From positions 10,529,504 to 10,593,503 of the forward strand of contig NC_088298.1 in the NCBI RefSeq assembly GCF_032854445.1: 64,000 nt of DNA, read 5' to 3'. The position numbers were made by a program, and so were the translations under genes. The notes under the pieces are model-generated. The model ran no database searches. It saw only the letters and a program-made list of their open reading frames with translations, and was not told where the DNA came from. This stretch comes from Liolophura sinensis. Its lineage: Eukaryota; Mollusca; Polyplacophora; Chitonida; Chitonidae. Below, piece by piece: positions 1 to 11,010 of this stretch (the stretch's first letter is position 1; each line of letters opens with the position of its first letter).

Positions 1-545
1 GAGTTGCCACCAAGTGTCGCCATGAAGCGTCGTGGTAGTAGGGAGTTCTGGCGTTGTGGTTGGGAAAGGAGACGCTACTGGTGGTGGGATTGTTGTAGTC
101 GGCTCTGGGGTAGAACTGTATCCAAAGAGTTGCCACCAAGTGTCCCCATGAAGTGTCGTGGTTGTAGGGGGTTCTGCAGTTGTGGTCGGGAAAGGAGACG
201 TTACTGGTGGAGGGATTGTTGTAGTCGGCTCTTGGGTAGAACTGTATCCAAAGAGTTGCCACCAAGTGTCGCCATGAAGTGTCGTGGTTGTAGGGGGTTC
301 TGCAGTTGTGGTCGGGAAAGGAGACGTTACTGGTGGTGGGATTGTTGTAGTCGGCTCTTGGGTAGAACTGTATCCAAAGAGTTGCCACCAAGTGTCGCCA
401 TGAAGCGTCGTGGTTGTAGGGAGTTCTGGAGTTGTGGTCGGGAAAGGAGACGTTACTGGTGGAGGGATTGTTGTGGTCGGCTCTTGGGTAGAACTGTATC
501 CAAAGAGTTGCCACCAAGTGTCGGCATGAAGAGTTGTGATTCGAT
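1..545 (-). repeat. Coding minisatellite, 126-bp unit
   Basis: Units start at 1, 127, 253, 379 and 505 (plus coordinates). The period of exactly 126 bp is a multiple of three, so each unit adds 42 residues to the minus-strand mucin-like protein. Units differ at only a few bases, which suggests recent expansion or homogenisation. The array continues past the left edge. Confidence 0.9.
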
Positions 546-651
546 GAGTCGTGGACACAGCAGTAGTAGGAGGCCGTGTGCTGGTTAGTGACATTCCATC
601 CACCACGAGAGTCATCGTCATAAGGCATAGTAAAGCCAGCCAGGGCTCCAT
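1..651 (-). CDS. Secreted mucin-like protein with 42-residue Thr/Pro-rich repeats, first coding exon (partial)
   Basis: On the minus strand the frame is open from an ATG at 651-649 to the window edge (217 codons, no stop), so the gene continues to the left. It starts with a signal-peptide-like stretch (MEPWLALLCLMTMTLVV) and then a Thr/Ser/Pro-rich segment. From about residue 36 there are tandem 42-residue units: FGYSST, a Q/P-E-PTTTI-PPPV core, SPFPTTT, PTTTTL and HGDTWWQL. The Thr clusters suggest dense O-glycosylation, as in mucins or other extracellular matrix proteins; the invariant Trp pair is unusual for a mucin. A splice-acceptor-like site (polypyrimidine then CAG, cut after 664) lies 12 bases upstream of the ATG, so a 5' UTR intron is likely. 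I do not recognise an orthologue; secretion and glycosylation are inferred from composition. Confidence 0.75.
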   Translation of the reverse strand, partial: MEPWLALLCLMTMTLVVDGMSLTSTRPPTTAVSTTHRITTLHADTWWQLFGYSSTQEPTTTIPPPVTSPFPTTTPELPTTTTLHGDTWWQLFGYSSTQEPTTTIPPPVTSPFPTTTAEPPTTTTLHGDTWWQLFGYSSTQEPTTTIPPPVTSPFPTTTAEPPTTTTLHGDTWWQLFGYSSTPEPTTTIPPPVASPFPTTTPELPTTTTLHGDTWWQL

Positions 652-663
652 TGTACTAATTTC

Positions 664-956
664 CTGAAACAGAGTAGAAATGTTTAACAACTTTTTTGAC
701 GTTGCTGGTACACTTTGTGCTACGCTAAACATGAATCTGTGTTTTCAAAAGATAAGAAATATAAACGCCGAATATATATGCATTGTGCCGCCTAAAAGAC
801 TCCAAACTTTTACTGACTCGTGTCAAAATTCCTGCCGTTAAACATTTTGATGCTTGTATCAACTTCAAATCAACGTGCTAATGCAACCCTGTTTAATCAC
901 TTATTGTCTTCGATTTTCCAATGTTGTCTTAGGTTTGTAATCACATTAGGAACTAA
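664..956. other. Non-coding stretch upstream of the mucin-like exon
   Basis: Past the inferred splice acceptor at 664 this would be 5' intron of the minus-strand mucin-like gene. I see no other gene, clear promoter or repeat. Confidence 0.4.
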
Positions 957-1205
957 AGACGTACAGCATAGACAGTAAGACCAGAGTAGCGACGACAGTG
1001 TGATAGCTGGCAAACCGTCATATGTAACCGGTGAAATGCGGAATCTTGTCAAGTTACTTCAGTTAGTCCTATTCCAACTGTTCTTGTAAATGCATAGGTA
1101 GTAGCAAATTACACGCCACCTAGTACCATGGATTATTCATAGTTAGGTAAAAATATATGCAGTGATGTTTATTGCAATTTATTAGACGTCACTGATCCAG
1201 AATGC
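957..1205 (+). repeat. Interspersed repeat family A, copy 1
   Basis: This copy opens with GACGTACAGCATAG, carries the core CGACGACAGTGTGATAG and ends near TTTATTAGACGTCACTGA. Related copies lie near 1318, 12445, 12885, 18340, 40700, 46195, 53222, 53885 and 54590. It has no coding capacity, so it looks like a non-autonomous element of about 250-280 bp. Confidence 0.7.
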
Positions 1206-1317
1206 TGTGTTGTCATCACATTTAACATAACAATCACGTTAAAACAATACAAAGGGACCTGGTATCAGGGATGCTTAGTCCAGCAGCAGAATCCTGGTGT
1301 ACACAGAAATACAATAT

Positions 1318-1445
1318 ACTTAGACGTACAGCGTAGAGAGTAAGACAAGAGCAGCAACGACAGTGTAATAGCAGCGACGACGGTGTGATAGTTGGCAAAC
1401 GGTCACACGTAAGCGGTGAAATCTATTGTGTCGTCAAAAATAGTT
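1318..1445 (+). repeat. Family A repeat, partial copy 2
   Basis: This copy has the GACGTACAGCGTAGAGAG start and a CGACGACGGTGTGATAG core, with a short internal duplication of the core. It lacks the right half and sits next to copy 1 in the same orientation. Confidence 0.65.
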
Positions 1446-1514
1446 GTTACACAACATCTAGAATGTTACAAAGTGTTACTGTAACACATTATGTACTGTA
1501 ACGTCGTTGTGTGG

Positions 1515-4008
1515 GTGATGTCGTAATTGGTCAAATACATACATAAATATCCTCCTCAGCCAATAAAGCTGGTCAAATACATACATAAATATCCTCCACA
1601 ACCCATAAGGTTTGTAAAATACATACATAAATATCCTCCACAACGCATAAAGCCTAATCAAATTCATACATAAATATCCTCCACAACGCATAAAGCCTAA
1701 TCAAATTCATACATAAATATCCTCCACAACGCATAAAGCCTAATCAAATTCATACATAAATGTCCTCCACAGCCCATAAAGCCTAATCAAATTCATACAT
1801 AAATATCCTCCACAACCCATAAAGCCTAATCAAATTCATACATAAATATCCTCCACAGCCCATAAAGCCTAATCAAATTCATACATAAATATCCTCCACA
1901 ACGCATAAAGCCTAATCAAATTCATACATAAATATCCTCCACAGCCCATAAAGCCTAATCAAATTCATACATAAATATCCTCCACAACCCATAAAGCCTA
2001 ATCAAATTCATACATAAATATACTCTACAGCCCATAAAGCCTAATCAAATTCATACATAAATGTCCTCCACAGCCCATAAAGCCTAATCAAATTCATACA
2101 TAAATATCCTCCACAACCCATAAAGCCTAATCAAATTCATACATAAATGTCCTCCACAGCCCATAAAGCCTAATCAAATTCATACATAAATATCCTCCAC
2201 AACCCATAAAGCCTAATCAAATTCATACATAAATGTCCTCCACAGCCCATAAAGCCTAATCAAATTCATACATAAATATCCTCCACAACGCATAAAGCCT
2301 AATCAAATTCATACATAAATATCCTCCACAGCCCATAAAGCCTAATCAAATTCATACATAAATATACTCCACAACCCATAAAGCCTAATCAAATTCATAC
2401 ATAAATATCCTCCACAGCCCATAAAGCCTAATCAAATTCATACATAAATATCCTCCACAACCCATAAAGCCTAATCAAATTCATACATAAATGTCCTCCA
2501 CAGCCCATAAAGCCTAATCAAATTCATACATAAATATACTCCACAACCCATAAAGCCTAATCAAATTCATACATAAATGTCCTCCACAGCCCATAAAGCC
2601 TAATCAAATTCATACATAAATATACTCCACAAACCATAAAGCCTAATCAAATTCATACATAAATATACTCCACAACCCATAAAGCCTAATCAAATTCATA
2701 CATAAATATCCTCCACAACGCATAAAGCCTAATCAAATTCATACATAAATATCCTCCACAGCCCATAAAGCCTAATCAAATTCATACATAAATATCCTCC
2801 ACAACCCATAAAGCCTAATCAAATTCATACATAAATGTCCTCCACAGCCCATAAAGCCTAATCAAATTCATACATAAATATACTCCACAACCCATAAAGC
2901 CTAATCAAATTCATACATAAATGTCCTCCACAGCCCATAAAGCCTAATCAAATTCATACATAAATATACTCCACAAACCATAAAGCCTAATCAAATTCAT
3001 ACATAAATATACTCCACAACCCATAAAGCCTAATCAAATTCATACATAAATATACTCCACAACGCATAAAGCCTAATCAAATTCATACATAAATATCCTC
3101 CACAACGCATAAAGCCTAATCAAATTCATACATAAATATCCTCCACAGCCCATAAAGCCTAATCAAATTCATACATAAATATCCTCCACAGCCCATAAAG
3201 CCTAATCAAATTCATACATAAATATCCTCCACAGCCCATAAAGCCTAATCAAATTCATACATAAATATACTCCACAACCCATAACGGCTAATCAAACTCA
3301 TACATAAATATCCTCTACAGCCCATAAAGCCTAATCAAATTCATACATAAATATCCTCCACAACCCATAACGGCTAATCAAACTCATACATAAATATCCT
3401 CCACAGCCCATAAAGCCTAATCAAATTCATACATAAATATCCTCTACAGCCCATAAAGCCTAATCAAATTCATACATAAATATCCTCCACAACCCATAAA
3501 GCCTAATCAAATTCATACATAAATATCCTCCACAACGCATAAAGCCTGATCAAATTCATACATAAATATACTCCACAACGCATAAAGCCTAATCAAATTC
3601 ATACATAAATATCCTCCACAGCCCATAAAGCTCGTCAAATTCATACATGAATATCCTCCACAACGCATAAAGCCTAATCAAATTCATACATAAATATACT
3701 CCACAACGCATAAAGCCTAATCAAATTCATACATAAATATCCTCCACAGCCCATAAAGCCTAATCAAATTCATACATAAATGTCCTCCACAGCCCATAAA
3801 GCCTAATCAAATTCATACATGAATATCCTCCACAACGCATAAAGCCTAATCAAATTCATACATAAATATACTCCACAACGCATAAAGCCTAATCAAATTC
3901 ATACATAAATATCCTCCACAACCCATAAAGCCTAATCAAATTCATACATAAATATACTCCACAGCCCATAAAGCTCGTCAAATTCATACATGAATATCTT
4001 CCACAACC
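1515..4008. repeat. 43-bp minisatellite, about 57 copies
   Basis: A head-to-tail array has the unit CATAAAGCCTAATCAAATTC followed by ATACATAAATATCCTCCACA and a 2-3 base variable end. The period was measured as 43 bp. Variants recur: CCTCCACAACG, CCTCCACAGCCC, GTCCTCCACAGCCC and ACTCCACAAC, in patches that suggest higher-order amplification. The first and last units are the most diverged, as expected at array edges. The right end runs directly into Penelope-like coding sequence near 4010. Confidence 0.95.
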
Positions 4009-4018
4009 CATACGTAAA

Positions 4019-5026
4019 CATGAGGGAGACCTTACTAATAACGAACGCGAGTATCTAACCAAATTTGAATCAAAAACCAGCAATTTCTATGGTCTTCCTA
4101 AAGTACATAAATCAAAACAGATTACCATGATTATGGTAAGACCAGAAATAAGAGTTCATTACACTGCACTGTCCTTCCGATTTGAAATTTAGACCAATTA
4201 TAGCTGGTCCTTGCTCTCCTACACAAAGGCTTAGCCATATACATGACATTTCACTTAGGCCATTTATTACTCATGTAAAAAGTAACGTCAGAGATATCGA
4301 CTTCCTAAATAAGTGTCCACAGGATGTAGACCATGATGTCGAAATGGCCACTTTTGATGTGAACAGTTTATATGGCAACATTCCGCCCGAGCTAGGAATA
4401 GAAGCAATACAATATTGGTTAAATCAACATTCCGAATCACTGGACAAACGCTTCAAAAACAAATTTCTAACAGATTGAACAAAAATGGCCCCGGTTTATG
4501 CAACATTAGTAATGGACTATTTAGAAATATCTCAGTACAAAAAAAAAATGGAAACCATGGTTGGACATGATTTCGCAACAGAATTTAAAAGCCAGTGAAA
4601 AAGACACCTGGATGGTTGTTTTGTTTTCAGGCCAAAGAAAGCCTGGCCGATTGATCTTTTTGATGGCCTCAATAACCTTCATCCCCAAATATCCCCACAA
4701 TGGAAGTAAATTCTAGGTCAATACCCTTTTTAGACATACTTGTCTTGAAAGAGGGGACTTCTATATCAACTGATATTTATCGAAAACCGACGGACACACA
4801 ACTCTATCGTCATTTTAGATCACCCGCGTCATACTCGGGAAATATCCCATTTTTCCTTGCCAGAAGAATCTGTAGGCCTACAATAGTAAACGTAAAATCG
4901 AAACAAAATGAGAGATTAATAGAACTTAAATCATCTCTACACAGCAGGGGTTGTCCGGAAGGATTACTTGACAAAGGAATTAGGACCGCTCAGAGTCATT
5001 CATTGGCTGAACTGAGGGAACCCTGA
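4019..5026 (+). pseudogene. Penelope-like reverse transcriptase remnant
   Basis: Recognisable blocks are EYLTKFESKTSNFYGLPKVH near 4045-4110, FRPIIAGPCSPTQRLS at about 4188, ATFDVNSLYGNIPPELG at about 4348, APVYATLVMDYLE at about 4491, RHLDGCF at about 4602 and IPFLDILVLKEGTSISTDIY from about 4720. The catalytic LDDC expected in family members reads LDGC here (about 4608-4619), so an active-site aspartate is lost in addition to the frameshifts and stops. It would have been the polymerase for target-primed reverse transcription. Confidence 0.88.
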
Positions 5027-5194
5027 CGAGAAGGTAATTCCATTTGTTTCAACACATAATCCCAATTGCAACAACATCTTCCCAATCATTGTGGATACCT
5101 TACCAAGTCTAAAAAACAGTGACAGGATGAAATATGTTCTAGCCAAATCTAAGGTCATTAATAGCAAACGACAGGCTCCAAGCCTCAAAAAAAA

Positions 5195-5581
5195 ATGTTA
5201 ACTCGCGCTTACTTTTCAGAAAAATCTGTCACTCCATCGGTTTCTAAATGCAATAAACCTAGATGTGGAGCATGCATACACATGTTAGAAGGATCAAGCT
5301 TTAAGTCTGAGAGAAAAGATTTTTCGTTTGATGTAAAATTTGACGTGCTGCAATGTAAAAATGTTGTATATGCACTTATTTGCATGAGATGTGACAAACA
5401 ATATATTGGCCAGACCTCAGATCTCCGCCCCAGATTGACGCTGCATCGACAACATATCAACAACGAAGATTATTGTCATCTTCCAGTCAGTAAGCACATA
5501 CGCTCATGCGCATTGTCATTGACTCCCTCCTTTAAAGTCTTTTCATTTTATAAAGTATTAGATGGAAATCAAGCACCTTAG
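5195..5581 (+). pseudogene. GIY-YIG endonuclease domain of the Penelope-like element
   Basis: A 128-residue open segment carries a Cys-rich CNKPRCGACIHML part, then VVYALICMRCDKQYIGQTSD (the GIY-YIG core, here YAL and YIG), then LRPRLTLHRQHI with the conserved arginine. It follows the RT remnant in the same orientation. Stops at 5030-5190 separate the two, so no fused protein could be made. In family members this domain nicks target DNA. Confidence 0.85.
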
Positions 5582-5640
5582 ATGTAAAAGAAATTTCTTC
5601 ATAAATAAATACAACCCATGCCTCAATGGTAGTCATCGGC

Positions 5641-6168
5641 CCTAATATCGTACTTCATAATATCATGATATACCACATGCTTGTGTAAATTATATTGATT
5701 AATTTTGTCAAACCAGTTCATTTTTGCTCATTGTATATATTACTCATTATATATGTACAAATATTATGTCACAGATTATCCGCAGGGTCTTCCGTTCGAT
5801 GCTAATAAAGACGCATCATCACTAGTCGCCCTTCTGATAGACACTCTTAGGTACTGATTTTTCTATTGTTCGCTACTTAACAGCTTGATACATGTACGAC
5901 CTTGTTCCCAGCAACAATTTATCGATGTATTATGCAATGTAACTAAACCACTGCCTGTTTTGACATGTACGTAACATGTTCCTTAGTTACTGGTAACACA
6001 TATCCTATATAAAGATCTCCGTGGACATTCATATTCATATTCCTTGAAACAAAATGAAGTTTGAAACTGCAGTTGGCATATAACAGAATGTAGAAAGTTA
6101 AGAAGGCGTTTTATTATTTTTTTTTCGTATGTAAATTCTCCTCACCAGGGGATCTTTCTCTATTTCTT

Positions 6169-6233
<65 letters not shown>

Positions 6234-7540
6234 CACCCCTCTAGCACCTTGGCTTAACAAGAAAAAAGAACCAATGGCCGGTTCTCCCTCACGTACACCT
6301 GTGGTGGTATCTTTTGGTCCATTCTCAAATTGTCTGCATTTTGAACTGTAAAATAGAACAGCCACAATCCGGAAACACTTCCTCTTGTGAACTGACCTGA
6401 GTTAAAGGTATATTTTAACTGTGCATGAAGATTATTTGGGATTGCAATTTCTCGGCTGCTGTACAACACTCCAGTGAAGAAACTGTACCTCATACACTCA
6501 CCTTTACCATCTTTTCGTGGCTTTCCTTCGACAACTTCAGAGTTGTTTAGATGATATGCACGTCAAGGCTCTAATATACGTCTCGCCTAAGATGGCGTAA
6601 GGATTTGGTATATCTGACAGACAGTGGGAATCACGAGACATGACGGTTGTTCAAAAACAGGTATCAAATGTCGTTGCTATCGTCAGCTGTACTGTGATCG
6701 TTGGTGAGTAAGTGCATATTCATCGCACAATATTTGTCTTCGCTGACAGAAAATCCATAACAATTAGTTAATAAGAACAACGTGTTGCGGAGAAAGTATG
6801 GAATTTACAAATCGATAAAGATTTGTATTAACTGTAAGAAAAACTTAGGGAAAAGCATATCTTTACAGCTGCTGTGGTTGACGCCCGATTTAAGAAAACA
6901 AGGATGGTGGTTTTATGACGCATGTCCGTTAATGGGAATAGCTTTAATACACAAATGTAAATCGCAATAACTGAATTATAAAATGTGCTTTATTCCTGCA
7001 AATACCTCTGAAGCCTGTGTATCTTAAAACCAGAGATAAAATATATTACATGGACTTTTTGAAGTGTACACATTCTATAGGCAGGTTTTAGAGTGTAAGT
7101 TAACAAATGTTAAGTGGTGACTAACGTACAAGTGTATTTTGGGGGTTTTATGTCGGAATTACAATTTGATTTGATTGTGTTGTGTGAGAGTCATGACAAT
7201 TTAGCTGAGATTCGTTTATAAATTATTACATTAATTATTGACATACTTTGCTATTTCGTTCATTATTTTACCTGAAATATTGTCATCACCATATTGTATT
7301 AAATCATAATCATTAATCTCTTCACTCACTTTGTGTTAAAAATTGTGACTTTTCATTCTTTGTGTGGAAATAAGCTATGTACAACTATCACTTGTACACA
7401 ATTAGTAAAACAGACTATCGTTCTACTCAAGCATGTCAAACCATATCTGTTATGGTCTATTTCTTTTAGCCACTCGTCTATTCAGCTCTCTGTAAAATCA
7501 GCCATACTCGCTACCAAAATTTCCTTTAGTTAGTGACATG
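5641..7540. other. Region without recognisable genes
   Basis: AT-rich sequence with no supported gene. It contains a TATATAAAG box-like sequence near 6005 that could be a stray promoter motif, and the AT microsatellite listed separately. Short ORFs here look like chance. Confidence 0.4.
6172..6232. repeat. (AT)n microsatellite
   Basis: About 60 bp of almost uninterrupted AT dinucleotide, with one phase slip near 6222. Confidence 0.95.
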
Positions 7541-7544
7541 TAAC

Positions 7545-7720
7545 AACCCAAGCTCGGTCAGCATTATGGCGGGAGGAAACCGGGGGAAACCCACGACCAT
7601 CCGCAGGTTGTTGAAGTCCTTCCCACTTACGACCGGAGAGGAAGCCAGCATGAGCTGGACTTGACCTCACAGCGACTGCATTGGTGAGAGGCTTCTGCGC
7701 TAGAGTGATAACCGACCCAG
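7545..7720 (-). mobile_element. SINE-I copy, partial
   Basis: Minus-oriented piece of the main tRNA-derived SINE. It keeps the conserved GGGAGGAAACCGGG, ACCCACGACCATCCGCAGG and AGCATGAGCTGGACTTGA blocks. The AATAAA-rich 3' tail is missing and the tRNA-like head is diverged. Confidence 0.75.
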
Positions 7721-9030
7721 AATTGTTGTTAACCTCATCATCTCATTAACCGAGCACACTTACTCATGATCTACAAACATTTCCGGAATTGTTGTTAACC
7801 TATCTCAATAACCGAGTCCACTTACTTATGATCTACACACATTTCCACAATTGTTGTTTACCTCACTATCTCAATAACCCAGCCCACTTACTCATGATCT
7901 ATAAACATTTCCAGAATTGCTGTTAACCTCACAGTCTCAATAACTGAGCCAAGTTACTCATGATCTATAAACATTTCCCGAATTGTTGTTAACCTCACCA
8001 TCTCAATAACCGAGCCCACTTACTCATGATCTACACACATTTCCAGAATTGCTGTTAACCTCACTATCTCCATAACCGAGCCCACTTGCTCATGATCAAC
8101 ACACATTTCCAAAATTGTTGTTTACCTCACTATCTCAATAACCGAGGCCACTTACTCATGACCTGCAAACATTTCCAGAATTGTTACTGTCAAGATCTCA
8201 ATAACCGAGCCCACTTACTCATGATCTATAAACATTTCCAGAATTGCTGTTAACCTCACTTTCTCAATAACCCAGCCCACTTACTCATGATCAAAACACA
8301 TTTCCAGAATTGCTGTTAACCTCACTATCTCAATAACCGAGCCCACTTACTCATGACCTACAAACATTTCCAGAATTGCTGTTAACCTCACTATCTCATT
8401 AACCGAGTACACTTGCTCATGATCAACACACATTTCCAAAATTGTTGTTTACCTCACTATCTCAATAACCCAGCCCACTTACTCATGATCAAAACACATT
8501 TCCAGAATTGCTGTTAACCTCACTATCTCATTAACCGAGCACACTTACTCATGATCAACACACATTTCCAAAATTGTTGTTACCTCACTATCTCAATAAG
8601 CGAGCCCACTTACTCATGACCTGCAAACATTTCCAGGATTGTTACTGTCACCATCTCAATAATCGAGCCCACTTACTCGTGTTCTATAAACATTTCCAGA
8701 ATTGCTGTTAACCTCATTATCTCAATAACCGAGCCCACTTACTCATGATCTAAAACATTTCCAGAATTGTTGTTAACATCACTATCTCAATAACCGAGCC
8801 CACTTACTCATGATCTATAAACATTTCCAGAATTGTTGTTAACCTCACCGTCTCAATAACCGAGGCCACTTACTCATGATCTATAAAACATTTCCAGAAT
8901 TGTTGTTAACCTATCTCAATAACCGAGCCCACTTACTCTCGATATACAAACATTTCCAGAATTGTTGTTAACCTATCTCAATAACCGAGCCCACTTACTC
9001 TCGATATACAAACATTTCCAGGATAGTTGT
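7718..9030. repeat. 66-bp minisatellite, about 20 copies
   Basis: The unit runs GAATTGTTGTTAACCTCACT, ATCTCAATAACCGAGCCCAC, TTACTCATGATCTATAAACA, TTTCCA. About 20 occurrences of CATTTCC spaced 62-68 bp apart can be counted. Copies differ by substitutions and a 6-bp loss (ACCTATCTCAATAACC) in the first and last units. It carries no open frame. Confidence 0.92.
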
Positions 9031-10039
9031 TTCATTCCCCATTACCAAGACGATTTTTTATGCACTAACATTTTTTGAGTTGCTGTCACCCTTCATATTC
9101 TCGAACCTATTTACTCTCGAAGACCTGTTTATTCAGTTCCCTAGAGTATTTCCACTTGTACTTGCATATCTCCCTTACTCTTCTATCACCATTCATGTGA
9201 AGCAAATAACAGATGACGTTGTCTTGTGTTCCTTACGGACAGATCCTAAAGTCCTTGCTTTAAATCTGCAGAGGTATTCTTGGTACGATGATTCCATGAT
9301 AAATGAGAGTCGCAGAACAGTGGAGAGACGAACGGTAAGATTTTACCCCTCCCTAGCGGTATGACATGATGCAAAATTCCAGACTTATTTGTATTTCATA
9401 CTTGTGTACTTTAACTGGAACGAGCAGTTTTATGGGGAAAAGTTTTGTTGTTGGGAATAATGTTGTTTTCGTCTTGACCGTTAGCTGTATTACTGAAATA
9501 AAGGCGTCAAAAAAGACATTCGTATACCAACAATAATATTATTACCAGTTTCCAGAACAACACATAACACAATCCACCAGAAGAGTAAGAAAGTATATGA
9601 AGTACAAAGTTAGAACGGATTCATCCAAAGATAAGCAAGTCAAAGTTTTCAAAGACGAAATACGAAATACTCACTGATAGTCCAGGTGAATTAATTAAAA
9701 AGGTGTACCATGCTAATATAGAGTATAATCAAATCATATATCTGAGTTCTTCATTGCAACTGTCCGCATATCCTTCGTAGAGATATATTTGAACGCGAAT
9801 GAAGATACAGCCACTACCTCAAGTTTGAGCGGAATTTTGACACAATCATAAAGCAGAGATCCTGGCATTCCGTTCACATTTATTTAAAAGAGAAGTGTAC
9901 TCATTGTGAAATTTAAGAAACTTATAACGAAGGGCGTTTGAAGGTTTATTAGAAGTTGAGAGGTTAGAATAGCACTTGAAAATCAACATATATTAATATA
10001 GATACAATACACTGTCGCAGCATTTTGTATAGTCATCTT
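9031..10039. other. Region without recognisable genes
   Basis: A 94-codon open frame at 9080-9364 has no features I recognise. A stretch near 9680-9790 ending TTCATTGCAACTGTCCGCAT resembles the end of repeat family B. Confidence 0.35.
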
Positions 10040-10262
10040 ATACAAGATCATAGATCATAAGCGTTTTGTTCCGACATACGTATACCATTCGTAGTCTGTA
10101 AAGGGCGTTCCAATTCGATAATCGCAAGATCCATTTCCAAAACAACGTTTAACACTAGCTCCCAAAGACAAATGTATGTAAGAAATAATACAAATAGGAA
10201 AGCCGGTAACACGTACACGTGATACACAGTTATCGCAGGATCACGCGATAGCATGAAAAACT
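10040..10262 (-). repeat. Interspersed repeat family B, copy 1
   Basis: This matches copies near 25595, 34785 (inverted), 42835 and 53595. Shared blocks in plus reading are ATACCATTCGTAGTCYGTAA, GCAAGATCCATTTCCAAAAC and GCTCCCAAAGACAAA. Its minus strand is open for 68 codons with a hydrophobic stretch and the peptide EMDLAII, which recurs in other copies. Confidence 0.7.
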
Positions 10263-10934
10263 ACGAATATACAGCAAAACTGAGGGGTATAAACATCATA
10301 AAAAACGGCTATTTAGCCAATATATATTATATATATACGACTTCACCGGTCATCAACTCCCCCCACCTCCCCCGATTCTAATATTAGTTGTTGTTCCAGT
10401 AATTAAGTAGCCGCAGTAGGAATGAGAAGCAGTTGTGAAATTTGTAATGTCACTGTAAAAGTTCTATACTTGTTAGCGAACGAACTAAGCCAAGGGAGCT
10501 AAGTCATAACCACTTGTATTTCGGGTTAACTCCTCTTGCCCACAGTTTAGTTACTTTATTCTCCACTTCAGAGTGCATAATGCACTGGGATATAGGATGA
10601 TCAAACTTTAGTGAAAACAAAGTAGTCTGCACGACAGTGTGGCAATATGCCATTTGTATTGTATATAATTGAATAAAACGCAAATTGTTTGAAAACCTAG
10701 AGAGTTTTACATGGGCTGATAGTTGAGAAAAATGAGTGAGGATTTTCGTTCTGAGATTTTTAATGGCTATACGTGGGCCCAACAACATGAACCATGGCAG
10801 GCAACACACTAAACATTATGTCGCCATCGCCAAGGTGCTTGCTTAGTTGGAAATGGGCTCAGAGTGCTTTTTTAAAATTCTGACATTCATCGTGAATCTA
10901 GGTGTCGAAACCAGACTTTATTCACTTTATGTTA

Positions 10935-11010
10935 CTTTATTCATTTGATTGGTGTTTTACGCCGTACTCAAGAATATTTAAGTTATTCGACGGAGTAGCC
11001 GTACAAGAAC
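10935..11010 (-). mobile_element. SINE-I 3' tail fragment
   Basis: TTGGTGTTTTACGCCGTACT then CAAGAATATTTAAGTTATTC is the reverse complement of the SINE-I 3' end. The rest of the element is absent or diverged; a weak continuation is visible around 11105-11140. Confidence 0.7.

Larger units (their letters stand above)
4008..5640 (+). mobile_element. Degenerate canonical Penelope-like element (RT then GIY-YIG)
   Basis: Plus-strand translations in several frames give, in order, the N-terminal part of a Penelope-type reverse transcriptase, its palm and thumb, then a C-terminal GIY-YIG endonuclease. This is the canonical Penelope-like order. Frames change at about 4130, 4478, 4590 and 5026 and several stops occur, so the copy is dead. 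The 5' end is missing or replaced by the 43-bp minisatellite. Confidence 0.88.

Noticed and set aside
4-588. 194-codon plus-strand ORF with WWRDCC repeats
   Set aside because: It is the antisense shadow of the minus-strand mucin-like repeats. The minus strand has a signal peptide, a splice-like upstream site and low-complexity Thr/Pro content typical of a real extracellular protein; the plus ORF has none of these.
1476-1691. Minus-strand ORF inside the 43-bp array (also 3889-4083)
   Set aside because: It is produced by the minisatellite itself. A 43-bp unit shifts frame each copy, and the ORFs carry no feature beyond the repeat.
1515-4008. CRISPR array
   Set aside because: The units are contiguous with no unique spacers, and the surroundings are animal-type retroelements. 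It is a minisatellite. The same applies to 7718-9030 and 43205-43735.
5750-5830. Hammerhead ribozyme of the Penelope-like element
   Set aside because: Some such elements carry hammerheads, but the required CTGATGA and GAAA core could not be found in order on either strand here.
6168-6365. Minus ORF with an Ile/Tyr run
   Set aside because: The run comes from the AT microsatellite.
9080-9364. 94-codon plus ORF after the 66-bp array
   Set aside because: It begins at a non-ATG codon in the listing, has no domain I know and no clear splice sites. It could not be excluded as an exon but has no support.
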